A DNA stretch of 64,000 bases from Andeanibacterium sp035497315 (GCA_035497315.1 DATJDU010000084.1:1-64000), one strand, 5' to 3'; numbered from the stretch's first letter, positions 49,448 to 58,356 are shown. The notes: generated by a model not told the origin, from the sequence alone. Numbers and translations are program-made.

Positions 49448-51037
49448 ATGCTCGACGCCAATCTGACGCAGCAGCTCAAGACCTATCTTGCGAATCTGCG
49501 CGAGCCGATCGAGCTCGTCGCCTCGCTTGGCGACGATGCGAAGTCCGGCCAGACCCGCGAATTGCTGAACGAAATCGCCGCCCTGTCCGACAAGGTGAGC
49601 ACCAGCTTCGATGGCGATGATGCGCGCAAGCCCAGCTTCGCGATCATCCGCGCTTCCGATCACAGCCGCCAGGTTCGCTTTGCCGGCCTGCCGATGGGCC
49701 ACGAATTCACTTCGCTGGTGCTCGCCCTGCTGTGGGCCGGTGGCCATCCGCCCAAGGTGGAGCAGGATGTGCTGGACCAGATCGCGGCGCTGGACGGCGA
49801 TTACAATTTCGAGATGTATTTCTCGCTCTCCTGCCACAACTGCCCGGATGTGGTGCAGGCGCTCACCCTGATGGCGCTCACCAATCCGCGCATCCACGCC
49901 ACGCTGATCGAAGGCGGCACTTTCCAGGCCGAAGTCGATGCGCGCAATGTGCTGGCCGTCCCCGCGACCTTCCTCAATGGCGAGATGTTCGCCAGCGGCA
50001 AGATGAGCGTGGAGGAGATCCTCGCCAAGCTCGACAGCAATGCCGATGCCAAGGCGGCGGCGAAGCTGGCGGAGAAAAAGCCCTTCGAAGTGCTGGTGGT
50101 GGGCGGCGGCCCGGCCGGGGCTTCTGCCGCGATCTATACCGCGCGCAAGGGCTTTGCCACCGGCATCGCGGCGGAACGCTTTGGCGGGCAGGTGCTCGAC
50201 ACCATGGGGATCGAGAACTTCATCTCCGTGCCCTATACCGAAGGGCCCAAGCTGGGCGCCGCGCTGGAGGCTCACGTCAAGGAATACGATATCGACGTGA
50301 TGAACCTGCAGCAGGCCGAAAAGCTCGTGCCCGCGAAGGTGCCCGGCGGCTATCACGAAGTGGTGCTGAAGAACGGCGCCACTCTGAAGGCCCGCAGCGT
50401 GATCCTCACCACCGGGGCGCGGTGGCGCAATCTGGGCGTTCCGGGCGAGTTCGAATATCGCAACCGGGGCGTGGCCTATTGCCCGCATTGCGACGGCCCG
50501 CTGTTCAAGGGCAAGCGCGTGGCGGTGATCGGCGGCGGCAATTCCGGCGTCGAGGCGGCAATCGACCTGGCCAATATCGTGGGCCATGTCACGCTGATCG
50601 AGTTCGACCACCAGCTGCGTGCCGACCAGGTGCTGCAGGACAAGCTGCGGAGCATGCCCAACGTCACCATCCACACTTCGGCCCAGACCACCGAAGAGAC
50701 CGGCGATGGGGAGCGTGTGAACGGCCTTGTCTATAAGGACCGGGAGAGCGGCGCGGAACACACTGTCGAGCTGGAAGGCGTGTTCGTCCAGATCGGGCTG
50801 GTGCCCAACAGCGAATGGCTGAAGGATTCCGGCGTGGAGCTTTCCCCGCGCGGAGAGATCGTGATCGACGACAAGGCGGCTACGAACATCCCCGGCATCT
50901 TCGCTGCGGGCGACGTGACCACCGTGCCCTACAAGCAGATCATCATCTCGATGGGCGAAGGCGCCAAGGCGGCACTCAGCGCCTTCGACTACATCATCCG
51001 CAATGCTCCGGCGGAAGAAGTGGCCGAAGCGGCCTGA
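49448..51037 (+). CDS. ahpF: Alkyl hydroperoxide reductase subunit F
   Basis: Encodes 529 aa. The N-terminal double thioredoxin-like domain has the redox pair F-S-L-S-C-H-N-C-P-D. The thioredoxin-reductase-like part has FAD-binding V-V-G-G-G-P-A-G-A-S-A-A-I-Y, the disulfide V-A-Y-C-P-H-C-D-G-P-L-F, NAD(P)-binding V-I-G-G-G-N-S-G-V-E-A-A and the late I-F-A-A-G-D-V-T-T-V-P-Y. AhpF passes electrons from NADH to AhpC. The gene follows ahpC after a hairpin. Confidence 0.96.
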   Translation: MLDANLTQQLKTYLANLREPIELVASLGDDAKSGQTRELLNEIAALSDKVSTSFDGDDARKPSFAIIRASDHSRQVRFAGLPMGHEFTSLVLALLWAGGHPPKVEQDVLDQIAALDGDYNFEMYFSLSCHNCPDVVQALTLMALTNPRIHATLIEGGTFQAEVDARNVLAVPATFLNGEMFASGKMSVEEILAKLDSNADAKAAAKLAEKKPFEVLVVGGGPAGASAAIYTARKGFATGIAAERFGGQVLDTMGIENFISVPYTEGPKLGAALEAHVKEYDIDVMNLQQAEKLVPAKVPGGYHEVVLKNGATLKARSVILTTGARWRNLGVPGEFEYRNRGVAYCPHCDGPLFKGKRVAVIGGGNSGVEAAIDLANIVGHVTLIEFDHQLRADQVLQDKLRSMPNVTIHTSAQTTEETGDGERVNGLVYKDRESGAEHTVELEGVFVQIGLVPNSEWLKDSGVELSPRGEIVIDDKAATNIPGIFAAGDVTTVPYKQIIISMGEGAKAALSAFDYIIRNAPAEEVAEAA

Positions 51038-51059
51038 CGACCATCATCCGATGATGCAC

Positions 51060-51096
51060 AAGGCGGGCGGGGACCGAAAGGTTTCCCGCCCGCCTT
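51060..51096 (+). terminator. Stem-loop terminator of ahpF
   Basis: A perfect 12-bp stem AAGGCGGGCGGG (51060-51071) with CCCGCCCGCCTT (51085-51096) lies 22 bases after the ahpF stop. No long T run follows, so termination may be partial. Confidence 0.7.
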
Positions 51097-51270
51097 GCTG
51101 AGAAAGGCGGACACTTCAGGCTGGCAATGGCTTTGCCGGTCGCCAATGACAGATGCAGAAGACACCATCTGCTTCATATGATAGTATAAAATTGGCAGGG
51201 CGGCCTTGATCCACGACAATGCATTCCACGTTGCTCTCGTCCAGGGTTCATAGCGAATGAGAGGCCTGCA

Positions 51271-51819
51271 ATGAGTTCAACCGTCCCCTCGCGGCGTTTT
51301 GCTCCGCTGTCCATCGCTCTCCACTGGATCATGGTGCTGCTGATTGCGGCGGTCTATGCGTCCATCCTGCTGCGCGAAAACTATCCTAGGGGAAGCGATC
51401 TGCGCGAGGGCCTGAAGACCTGGCATTTCATGCTCGGCCTGACTGTTCTTGCTCTGGTCATCGTCCGCATCGTTGCTGCCCGGATCGGCCATAAGCCGCC
51501 GATCACCCCGGAACCGCCAGCCTGGCAGGCCCTGCTCGCCAGAGTCACGCATTTTGCGCTCTATGCATTCATGCTCGCAATGCCCGTTCTGGGCTGGGTG
51601 GCCCTGAGTGCCTCGGGCAAAGCCATCCCCTTCTTCGGTCTGGAACTTCCCGCTCTCGTCGGCCCAAGCGAGGCATTGGCGGAACAGGTGGAGGAAGTGC
51701 ATGAGACGATCGGCACGATAGGATATTTCCTGATCGGCCTGCATGCCCTTGCTGCCCTCTTCCATCATTATGTCGTCAGGGACGACACGCTGAGGCGCAT
51801 GTTGCCGGGTCGCCACTGA
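51271..51819 (+). CDS. Cytochrome b561-family membrane protein
   Basis: Encodes 182 aa with four transmembrane helices and the bacterial cytochrome b561 (CybB/YceJ-type) pattern of heme-ligand histidines: I-A-L-H-W-I-M (helix 1), T-W-H-F-M-L-G (helix 2), V-T-H-F-A-L-Y (helix 3) and E-V-H-E-T-I-G with H-A-L-A-A (helix 4). These proteins hold two b hemes and move electrons from membrane quinols to periplasmic acceptors, or oxidise superoxide. It starts a three-gene unit with an octaheme cytochrome; its stop overlaps the next start by one base. Confidence 0.9.
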   Translation: MSSTVPSRRFAPLSIALHWIMVLLIAAVYASILLRENYPRGSDLREGLKTWHFMLGLTVLALVIVRIVAARIGHKPPITPEPPAWQALLARVTHFALYAFMLAMPVLGWVALSASGKAIPFFGLELPALVGPSEALAEQVEEVHETIGTIGYFLIGLHALAALFHHYVVRDDTLRRMLPGRH

Positions 51820-52409
51820 TGTCGACGGGCAGATCGCAAAGCCTGCTTGGCCACGATGTTCTGCCCTTCTACGCGTCGCTACTCGCTTTGTTGGGCGCGG
51901 CGCTGTTGCTTGATGCATTGCTGCATCTTGCTAACGCAGTCTGGGTCGGGCGCTATCTGGGAATTCCGGGAACCATCCTGATCCTGGCCTCGGCCCGATA
52001 TTCTCTGCGCAAACACAAGATCGTATCATGGGGCAAGCCTGCCCAGCTGCTCAAGCAGCATCAGTGGCTGGCATGGATCGGATCGCTGCTCGTGCTCGTT
52101 CATGCCGGCATCCATTTTAACGCCTGGCTGGGCTGGCTGGCCGTTGCCGCGATGCTGATCAACGTCGCCAGCGGCCTTACCGGCAAATATCTGCTGGGCC
52201 GCACGCAGAAACGCCTCGCCAACCGGCGACGGGCGCTCACGGATGCAGGCCTTTCTGCTGACGATATTGCCGAGCAGACCCATTTCGACAGCAGGACGAT
52301 GGACCTCATCAAACAGTGGCGGGTGATCCACGTCCCCATCACTCTGGCCTTTGCCGGGCTGGCGCTGGCCCACATCATTGCCATCTGCCTGTTCTGGAGC
52401 TGGAAATGA
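51819..52409 (+). CDS. Membrane protein with His-bearing helices, part of the cytochrome unit
   Basis: Encodes 196 aa with about five hydrophobic helices. Histidines occur within or next to membrane segments: L-L-H-L-A-N, V-L-V-H-A-G-I-H-F, V-I-H-V-P-I-T-L and L-A-L-A-H-I-I. Their spacing resembles di-heme cytochrome b helices. The middle has a cytoplasmic loop (T-Q-K-R-L-A-N-R-R-R-A-L-T-D-A-G-L). I do not recognise a named family. It sits between cytochrome b561 and the octaheme cytochrome, with one-base and ATGA overlaps, so it is likely a structural or heme-carrying part of the same complex. Confidence 0.7.
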   Translation: MSTGRSQSLLGHDVLPFYASLLALLGAALLLDALLHLANAVWVGRYLGIPGTILILASARYSLRKHKIVSWGKPAQLLKQHQWLAWIGSLLVLVHAGIHFNAWLGWLAVAAMLINVASGLTGKYLLGRTQKRLANRRRALTDAGLSADDIAEQTHFDSRTMDLIKQWRVIHVPITLAFAGLALAHIIAICLFWSWK

Positions 52410-53161
52410 AGGCTCCCACCCCCCAAGCAAAGCGCGCCCTTCTGGCAGGGATTGCTATCGCGCTTGCGGTGCTGCTCGTCCTGCTTTTCGTCTACCCCCA
52501 CCAGATGATCGCGCCCGGCGCGCTCATCCCTGCTCATGCCGAACTGCAGCAGGATTGCTTTGCCTGCCATGCGCCCCTGCGCGGCGCTTCTGCCGACCGA
52601 TGTGTCACATGCCACATCCCTGCCGAGATCGGGGTCAAAACGACCAAGGGTCAACCGCTCCGCAGCGAGGTTCCGAAAGTTGCGTTCCACGCGCAGTTGC
52701 AGGACGCCAATTGCATGGCCTGCCACACGGATCACGCGGCTGTCCCGCTCACCGACAGCAAGCCCAAGAGCTTTGCGCACGACCTCCTCAAGCCTGAGAT
52801 CGCAACGCAATGTGTCTCATGCCACACCAAGCCCGCTGACAGCCTGCACACTACCTTCACCGGGCAATGTTCGCAGTGCCACACAACGAGCAAGTGGACA
52901 CCGGCCAGTTTCGCCCATGATCGCTACTTCCAGCTCGATGCCGATCACAATGTGGCCTGTACGACCTGCCACATCGGCAACCAGTTCAAGCGCTATACCT
53001 GTTACGGATGTCATGAACATCAACCCGCGCGGATCATCGCCGAGCATGCCGAGGAAGGCATCCGCAACATCGAGAACTGCGTACGCTGCCATCGTAGCCC
53101 GCATGGAGAAAGGGAAGGCGACAGAGAAGGCGAAGGCCGAGGCGAGGATCGGGACGATTGA
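52406..53161 (+). CDS. Membrane-anchored octaheme c-type cytochrome
   Basis: Encodes 251 aa. One N-terminal membrane anchor (residues ~11-30) is followed by eight CxxCH heme sites: C-F-A-C-H (51), C-V-T-C-H (66), C-M-A-C-H (103), C-V-S-C-H (136), C-S-Q-C-H (155), C-T-T-C-H (185), C-Y-G-C-H (199) and C-V-R-C-H (225). Many extra His (e.g. H-T-D-H, F-A-H-D, A-D-H-N, H-E-H) can be distal ligands. The tail is highly charged (repeated E/G/R/D). It resembles cytochrome c3/c7-type multiheme carriers. It overlaps the preceding gene (ATGA), implying a periplasmic electron acceptor for the two membrane proteins. Confidence 0.9.
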   Translation: MKAPTPQAKRALLAGIAIALAVLLVLLFVYPHQMIAPGALIPAHAELQQDCFACHAPLRGASADRCVTCHIPAEIGVKTTKGQPLRSEVPKVAFHAQLQDANCMACHTDHAAVPLTDSKPKSFAHDLLKPEIATQCVSCHTKPADSLHTTFTGQCSQCHTTSKWTPASFAHDRYFQLDADHNVACTTCHIGNQFKRYTCYGCHEHQPARIIAEHAEEGIRNIENCVRCHRSPHGEREGDREGEGRGEDRDD

Positions 53162-53204
53162 GCCGGGCGGGACTATGCGTCCGGGCAGGGCGGAAAGCCG
53201 CCCC

Positions 53205-53798
53205 TCACCGCCCCCGCCTGAGCACAATATAAACCGCCCCATCCCCACCATGCCGGCGATGCGCGGCGCGCACGGCGGCTATGTCCGCGCCGTGCGGCCC
53301 TGCGGCAAGCCAGTCGAGGATCTTGGCGCGGATGGCGCCCCGGCGTTCGCCCCGGTCGGCATGTTCCACCGGGCGGGGCTTGCCCGTTACCACCAGCACC
53401 AGCCGCGCGCCCATGGCCTTGGCCTGGGCGAGGCCCCGGTCCAGCCGGACATGCGCGGCGTCGAGCGTGTGGCCGTGGAGGTCCAGCGTGAAATCGGGAT
53501 CGATCCGGGCGCCCTTGAGCTTGCGCTCCCAGCTTGAGTCGAGGCCGTGGCGCTCCGGCAGGACCTGCTTGGGCACGGGAACGGCTTTGGGCGGCAATGG
53601 CGGGGGGACGCGGCCTTTGAGGGCCTTTGGCTGGTTTTTTGGGGGCGGCGGAGTGAGTGCGGCGCGTGCCCCTCCACCAGCCTTTGGCTGGTCCCCCTCC
53701 CCGGCTCGGGGAGGGGCCGGGTGGAGCGGCTTTACGGTGCTGGCCACGCGTTGCCACAGGGCTTTCTCTTCGGGCGAGAGCCCGCGCGGCGTGCGCAT
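53205..53798 (-). CDS. Smr-domain protein with repeat-derived linker
   Basis: Encodes 197 aa. The C-terminal ~80 residues form an Smr domain: F-T-L-D-L-H-G-H-T-L-D-A-A-H-V-R-L, L-V-L-V-V-T-G-K-P-R-P and G-A-V-Y-I-V-L-R-R-G-R. Smr domains are nicking endonucleases or RNA-binding modules related to the MutS2 C-terminus. The N-terminal ~110 residues are Pro/Lys/Ala-rich and disordered-looking. Part of it (P-A-P-P-R-A-G-E-G-D-Q-P-K-A-G-G-G) is coded by a palindromic repeat. It ends the leftward Tim44-like/mltA/smr run, a standard alphaproteobacterial arrangement. Confidence 0.85.
   Translation of the reverse strand: MRTPRGLSPEEKALWQRVASTVKPLHPAPPRAGEGDQPKAGGGARAALTPPPPKNQPKALKGRVPPPLPPKAVPVPKQVLPERHGLDSSWERKLKGARIDPDFTLDLHGHTLDAAHVRLDRGLAQAKAMGARLVLVVTGKPRPVEHADRGERRGAIRAKILDWLAAGPHGADIAAVRAAHRRHGGDGAVYIVLRRGR
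53670..53725. repeat. Palindromic repeat inserted in the Smr coding region
   Basis: Two adjacent hairpins: ACCAGCC-TTT-GGCTGGT (53676-53692) and CCCCTCCCCGG/CCGGGGAGGGG around 53694-53717. The composition and layout match REP-like palindromes that are normally intergenic in sphingomonads. Here it lies inside an open reading frame and is translated in the disordered linker. Confidence 0.6.
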
Positions 53799-53808
53799 GG
53801 CCGCGGCC

Positions 53809-55020
53809 TTATTCCGCGCCCAGGCGGCGCAGAGTGCCCTTGGGCAGCAGCAGCACGGCCTGTCCGCGTGTACTCATCCCGCCGGCAACCTGCCGCGCTT
53901 CCTCGCCGGCGCCCCAGAAAGTATCGAAGCGGTTGGCGCCCTTGATCGCGCCCCCGGTATCCTGCGCGATCCACAATCCGCTGGCGAGCGGGTTGTCGAC
54001 ATCGAGGAACACGGGCGCGCCCAAAGGCACGAATTTGGGATCGGCCGCCACCGAGCTTTGCGGGCGCACCGGCACGTTCAGCGCGCCGATCGGGCCGTCA
54101 CCGGTCAGTTCGCGGAAGAACACCCAGCTCTTATTCTCGCGCATCAGGGCGCGGCCTTCTTCCGGATGTTCGCGCAGATATTGCATGATGCCCTGCATCG
54201 AGCCCGGATATTGCCCCGGCTCGCTGCCGATCAGGCCGCGTTCGCGCATCAGCGAGCCGATGCCCGCATATTCGCGCCCGTTCTGCCCGGCATAGCCGAT
54301 GCGCATCACGCTGCCGTCAGGCCCGCGCAGCCGCCCGGAACCCTGGATTTGCAGGAAGAAGAATTCCACCGAATCGGCTGCCCAGCCGATCTCCAGCCCC
54401 TTGCCCGCCAGCGCGCCCTGATCGATCTCCGCCCGTTCGTAATAGGGGACGAAGCGCCCCGTCTCGTCGAAACGGCCCAGCGGCGGCTGGCCGGTACGTT
54501 CGGCCTCCGGAATATCGTCATACCAGCCGCGTGTCATATCCGGCGGCAGGGCATAGACGGGCACGTCGTAACCCGGCTGGCGCGCGCGCACCCCGGCGAT
54601 CTCCGGCTCGTAATAGCCGGTGGCGAAGGCCTTGCCATCGCCTACGATGGCGGTTTCGAAGTAGGTGGCGAAGAAGCGGGGAGCATCGTCCCGATCCCAG
54701 CCCGATGCGGCCTGACAGGCCGGGCGCCAGTCGTCCTTGCGGGTAAGCCCGCTCCCATCCTCCCGCGCAGTGAGGCGGGGGCAGCTTTCGGTGAAAGACG
54801 CCAGCGCATCGCCAGCGTCATAGCGCGCGAGATTGAGCGCCCCGATTCCCTTGCCCGGCACGATTCCCGCGACCAGTGCGGAGGCGGGAGTGGGGGCAGG
54901 CGCGGGCGCCGGAAGGGAAGGTGGCGGCAGCGGGCCGGCCACCTGCGGGATCAACCTGCCGCAGGCCGAAAGCAAGGCCAGCGCGGCGAGCGAACCGAGC
55001 CCGCGCATGCTCACGGCCAT
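53809..55020 (-). CDS. mltA: Membrane-bound lytic murein transglycosylase A
   Basis: Encodes 403 aa. A lipobox (A-L-A-L-L-S-A-C, Cys ~20) follows the signal peptide. The MltA domain is recognised from G-Y-Y-E-P-E-I-A-G, Y-D-V-P-V-Y-A-L-P, I-Q-G-S-G-R-L, R-I-G-Y-A-G-Q-N-G-R-E-Y and S-W-V-F-F-R-E. The C-terminal 3D domain (A-Q-D-T-G-G-A-I-K-G-A-N-R-F-D-T-F-W-G) contains its conserved aspartates. It cleaves peptidoglycan glycan strands to 1,6-anhydro products. It lies 6 bases after the Tim44-like gene and 10 bases before smr. Confidence 0.95.
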   Translation of the reverse strand: MAVSMRGLGSLAALALLSACGRLIPQVAGPLPPPSLPAPAPAPTPASALVAGIVPGKGIGALNLARYDAGDALASFTESCPRLTAREDGSGLTRKDDWRPACQAASGWDRDDAPRFFATYFETAIVGDGKAFATGYYEPEIAGVRARQPGYDVPVYALPPDMTRGWYDDIPEAERTGQPPLGRFDETGRFVPYYERAEIDQGALAGKGLEIGWAADSVEFFFLQIQGSGRLRGPDGSVMRIGYAGQNGREYAGIGSLMRERGLIGSEPGQYPGSMQGIMQYLREHPEEGRALMRENKSWVFFRELTGDGPIGALNVPVRPQSSVAADPKFVPLGAPVFLDVDNPLASGLWIAQDTGGAIKGANRFDTFWGAGEEARQVAGGMSTRGQAVLLLPKGTLRRLGAE

Positions 55021-55026
55021 GGGAGT

Positions 55027-55695
55027 TCAGCCTTCGTCGGTTTCGTCGAGCAGCCAGTTCGGCCCGGGAGAAGTGACATCGCGCATGAAGGTCCATACAT
55101 CGCGGCTTTCCACCGCATCGTGCAGCGAACCGGCAATGACATTGCCATCCTTGTCCCGCGTGACAGCGGCAATATCGGCGTTGAAGCCCACCGCAATGCG
55201 CGCCATGCGCCCATCGAGCGAGGCAGAACGGATTTCCACTTCCTCGATCCGCACCAGCCGGTTCTCCAGCGTTTCGCCGGCGGCAAGACGGGCCTCGATA
55301 GCGGTGCTGAAACCTTCATAGACGTCATCGTCGCACAGGCTGCGCAGCGTTTCCTTGTCCCCTGCCCAGAAAGCTTCGAGAATCATGCCATAGGCCGTCT
55401 TCGCCCCTTCCAGGAAGGAAGCGATGTCGAACTGCCGGTCAGCCGCGACGATGGCGCGCAGGCCCTGATCGAGCGCAGGCGGATAAAGCCCGAACTCGCG
55501 CTGGCGCAGCGGATTTTGCGAAGGCTGGGTGGGCGAGGGAGGCGCGCGGCGCGGCAGGCCCTTCTGCCCTTCGGGCTGATCGAAGCGCGTGGGCACGGGT
55601 TCTTCCTCGTGCTCGGCGCGGCGGCCCAGCACGGAATAGAGCCTCAGCCCCAGGAAGGCGGCGATCATGGCCAGGATGACAATTTCGTAGATCAT
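55027..55695 (-). CDS. Tim44/TimA-like inner-membrane protein
   Basis: Encodes 222 aa. An N-terminal transmembrane anchor (I-Y-E-I-V-I-L-A-M-I-A-A-F-L-G-L-R-L) is followed by a polar linker (P-P-S-P-T-Q-P-S-Q) and a Tim44-like domain: F-L-E-G-A-K-T-A-Y-G-M-I-L-E-A-F-W-A-G-D, S-L-C-D-D-D-V-Y-E-G-F and D-V-W-T-F-M-R-D-V. The domain is homologous to mitochondrial Tim44. The bacterial role is little known. It is divergent from secB and followed by mltA and smr, the classic alphaproteobacterial synteny. Confidence 0.9.
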   Translation of the reverse strand: MIYEIVILAMIAAFLGLRLYSVLGRRAEHEEEPVPTRFDQPEGQKGLPRRAPPSPTQPSQNPLRQREFGLYPPALDQGLRAIVAADRQFDIASFLEGAKTAYGMILEAFWAGDKETLRSLCDDDVYEGFSTAIEARLAAGETLENRLVRIEEVEIRSASLDGRMARIAVGFNADIAAVTRDKDGNVIAGSLHDAVESRDVWTFMRDVTSPGPNWLLDETDEG

Positions 55696-55963
55696 GAATT
55701 AGGCTCAAAACCAAGTTACCATGGGTGGAGCCGGGAGGCACCACCCGATTGCTTCATCGTGCCTGAAATAGGTACATATTACAAATGAACAACAGGTGGA
55801 CCGCATTAACGGTGCCCGGCTTGTGGCAGCAATGCGACTCCTGCATTCCGACATGCCCATGCTCCGGAGCCGTTGCGGGGCGGCATCCCAGATGCTAACC
55901 GCGCGGCCGGGCACCGCCTTTGCGCGGTGGAACTGAGCGGATTTCTTAAAGAAAGCGAACATC

Positions 55964-56479
55964 ATGGCCGATGAAGGCGACGTCCTGACCAACCTCGACT
56001 CCAATGCCGGCGCGAACGGCGCGGACACCCAGCCGGTGGCCGGGCTGCTGTCGCAATATGTGAAGGACCTCTCGGTAGAGAATCCGCGCGCACCGGAAAG
56101 CTTCCAGTGGACCGAACAGCCCGAACTGGACGTGCAGTTCAATATCGGCACCCGCCAGGTGAACGATGAAGTGCACGAGATCGAGCTGAAGATCGGCGCC
56201 ACGGCCAAGGGCTCGCAGGGCGTCAGCTATGTGGTGGAACTGGCCTATTGCGGCCTGATCGGCCTGCGCAACATGCCGGAAGACCAGGCTCACGCATTCC
56301 TTTATGCCGAAGGTCCGCGCATCCTGTTCCCCTTCGCTCGCCGTGTGCTTGCCGATGCCACCCGCGATGCCGGCTTCGCCCCGCTGCTGCTGGACCCGAT
56401 CGATTTCCACGGCCTTTACGCGCAGCAGCTGCAGCGCCGCCTGGAGGAGGGCGAAAGCGCCTTCACCGGCAACGCCTGA
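55964..56479 (+). CDS. secB: Protein-export chaperone SecB
   Basis: Encodes 171 aa of the SecB family. Recognisable parts are Y-V-K-D-L-S-V-E-N-P, F-N-I-G-T-R-Q-V, E-I-E-L-K-I-G-A-T-A, V-V-E-L-A-Y-C-G-L-I-G-L, and P-I-L-F-P-type R-I-L-F-P-F-A-R-R-V-L-A-D with the C-terminal P-I-D-F-H-G-L-Y. SecB keeps precursors unfolded and delivers them to SecA. It is divergent from the Tim44-like gene and 24 bases before murJ. Confidence 0.96.
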   Translation: MADEGDVLTNLDSNAGANGADTQPVAGLLSQYVKDLSVENPRAPESFQWTEQPELDVQFNIGTRQVNDEVHEIELKIGATAKGSQGVSYVVELAYCGLIGLRNMPEDQAHAFLYAEGPRILFPFARRVLADATRDAGFAPLLLDPIDFHGLYAQQLQRRLEEGESAFTGNA

Positions 56480-56503
56480 AGCTGAAGCGGCAGGACGCGG
56501 GCG

Positions 56504-58108
56504 ATGAGCCTCGTTCGCAATGTCGGCACGATCGGCGGGCTCACCGCCGTCAGTCGTGTGTTCGGCTTCATGCGCGACATGCTGCTGGCCCGCGTTCTTG
56601 GCGCCGGGCTGGCGGCTGACGCGTTCCAGCTGGCATTCACCCTGCCCAACACCTTCCGCCGGCTGTTCGCCGAAGGCGCCTTCTCGGTCGCCTTCGTGCC
56701 GCTCTATTCGCGGGCGCTGCACGGCGCGAACGGCCAGCCTGGCAGCGAGGAAGCGGCAGAGCGATTCGCCGACGATGTGCTGTCGGTCTTCGTCTGGATA
56801 CTCGTGGCCTTCAGCGCAGTGGCGATGATTGCCATGCCCGGGATCGTGTGGATTCTGGCGAGCGAGTTCCAGAGCGTGCCCGGCAAATATGAACTGGCCG
56901 TCACTCTAAGCCGGATCACTTTCCCTTATCTGGGCCTCATCAGCCTCGTGGCCATGCTCTCGGGCCTGCTCAACGCACGGGCGCGGTTTGCGCCGGGCGC
57001 CGCGGCGCCGGTGCTGCTGAACATCGCGCTGATCTCCTCGCTGGGTGTGGGCTGGTACCTGCGCGAACAGGGCGGGACGGACCTCACTGTCGCCACAGCT
57101 TTGGCGGTGGGCGTGTCAGTGGCCGGGCTTCTGCAGCTGATTTATCTGGCCTGGGAAACCCGCCGTGCCGGTGTGCGGCTGAAAGTGCGCTTCCCCAAGA
57201 TCACACCGGAGGTAAAGCGGCTGGGCGCGCTGATCCTGCCCGCCACCTTCGGCGCGGGCATCTATCAGATCAGCCAGTTCGTCGACACTTTCTTCGCCAC
57301 CAGCCTGCAGCAGGGCTCGCTGACACTGCTCAAGCTGGCGGACCGGCTGAACCAGATGCCGCTGGGGATCGTGGGCATTGCCCTTGGCACGGCGATCCTG
57401 CCGATGCTCTCGCGCCATATTCACGAGAACAATGCCAGCGAGGCCCAGCGCCTGCAGGGCAATGCCTTCGAGATGGGCACTCTGCTCACCCTGCCTGCCG
57501 CCGCCGCGCTGGCAGTGTGTGCCCCGGCCTTTGTCACCGCATTCTTCGTGGGCGGCAAGTTCACTGCGGCCGATGGCGCGATCATGGCGGATATTGTGGT
57601 GGCGCTGGTGGCGGGCCTGCCTGCCTATGTGGTGGTGAAGATACTCAATCCGGGTTTCTTCGCGCGGGAAGATACGCGCACCCCGGTGCTTTCCGCGCTG
57701 ATCTCCCTGATCTTCAACATCGCGGTGAACCTCTATGTGGTGCAGCGCTTCGGCATTGTCGGGCTGGCGGCGGCCACCGCCGCTTCAGCCACGCTCAATT
57801 GCGCGATCCTCTATACCATCCTCCATCGGCGCGGATGGTTCCACTTCACCGCCAGGCTGGCGGGCAAGATCGGACGGCAGATCGTGGCCACCGGCGCCAT
57901 GGCCGCCGCGCTCTATGCAATCATGCCGCTGCTGGCGGAGCATTATTCCGGCGGCATCCTTGAACGGGTATGGTCACTCGCTGTGCTGGTGGGGCTGGGC
58001 ATGACGGTGTTCTTCACCGTAGCCTATGCCGTGGGCGCGCTGGACAAGGACCTGCTCAGGCAATTGCGCCGCCGCCGCCCGGCGGCAAACCCGCTCGATA
58101 CGGACTGA
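56504..58108 (+). CDS. murJ: Lipid II flippase MurJ
   Basis: Encodes 534 aa with 14 predicted transmembrane helices. The N-terminal signature V-G-T-I-G-G-L-T-A-V-S-R-V-F-G-F-M-R-D, P-N-T-F-R-R-L-F-A-E-G-A-F and the G-T-A-I-L-P-M-L-S-R-H region are MurJ hallmarks with the essential Arg residues. It flips lipid II across the inner membrane for peptidoglycan synthesis. It follows secB in the same direction and precedes trpS after 248 bases. Confidence 0.96.
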   Translation: MSLVRNVGTIGGLTAVSRVFGFMRDMLLARVLGAGLAADAFQLAFTLPNTFRRLFAEGAFSVAFVPLYSRALHGANGQPGSEEAAERFADDVLSVFVWILVAFSAVAMIAMPGIVWILASEFQSVPGKYELAVTLSRITFPYLGLISLVAMLSGLLNARARFAPGAAAPVLLNIALISSLGVGWYLREQGGTDLTVATALAVGVSVAGLLQLIYLAWETRRAGVRLKVRFPKITPEVKRLGALILPATFGAGIYQISQFVDTFFATSLQQGSLTLLKLADRLNQMPLGIVGIALGTAILPMLSRHIHENNASEAQRLQGNAFEMGTLLTLPAAAALAVCAPAFVTAFFVGGKFTAADGAIMADIVVALVAGLPAYVVVKILNPGFFAREDTRTPVLSALISLIFNIAVNLYVVQRFGIVGLAAATAASATLNCAILYTILHRRGWFHFTARLAGKIGRQIVATGAMAAALYAIMPLLAEHYSGGILERVWSLAVLVGLGMTVFFTVAYAVGALDKDLLRQLRRRRPAANPLDTD

Positions 58109-58300
58109 CGCGGCAACGAAGGTGCCGGGCACGATAATCGCGGGCTTTCTCCATGCGCAAATTGTGATATGCGCCCGGCCCATGGAACGAATCCCATCCT
58201 GCTCTTGCATCATGGCCCGCATGGGCCGGGGGGCCCCAGTCGAATCAGGGCGATGGCGTGAGGCCGCATCGCGCAGCGCGCGCTGATCCTTCATGCCTGT

Positions 58301-58319
58301 CGCCCACGATGCGTGGGCG
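58301..58319 (+). other. Short hairpin in the trpS leader
   Basis: CGCCCACG-ATG-CGTGGGCG forms an 8-bp hairpin with a 3-base loop, 38 bases upstream of the trpS start. It might be a terminator remnant from murJ or a leader element. No T run follows it. Confidence 0.3.
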
Positions 58320-58356
58320 GAGTTAGTCCCATTCGTTTCACGAAAGTTCCATAGCA

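Noticed and set aside
53281..55788. An 835-codon + strand frame across smr, mltA and the Tim44-like gene
   Set aside because: It is antisense to three well-supported genes, has no domain and has amino acid composition typical of an antisense frame.
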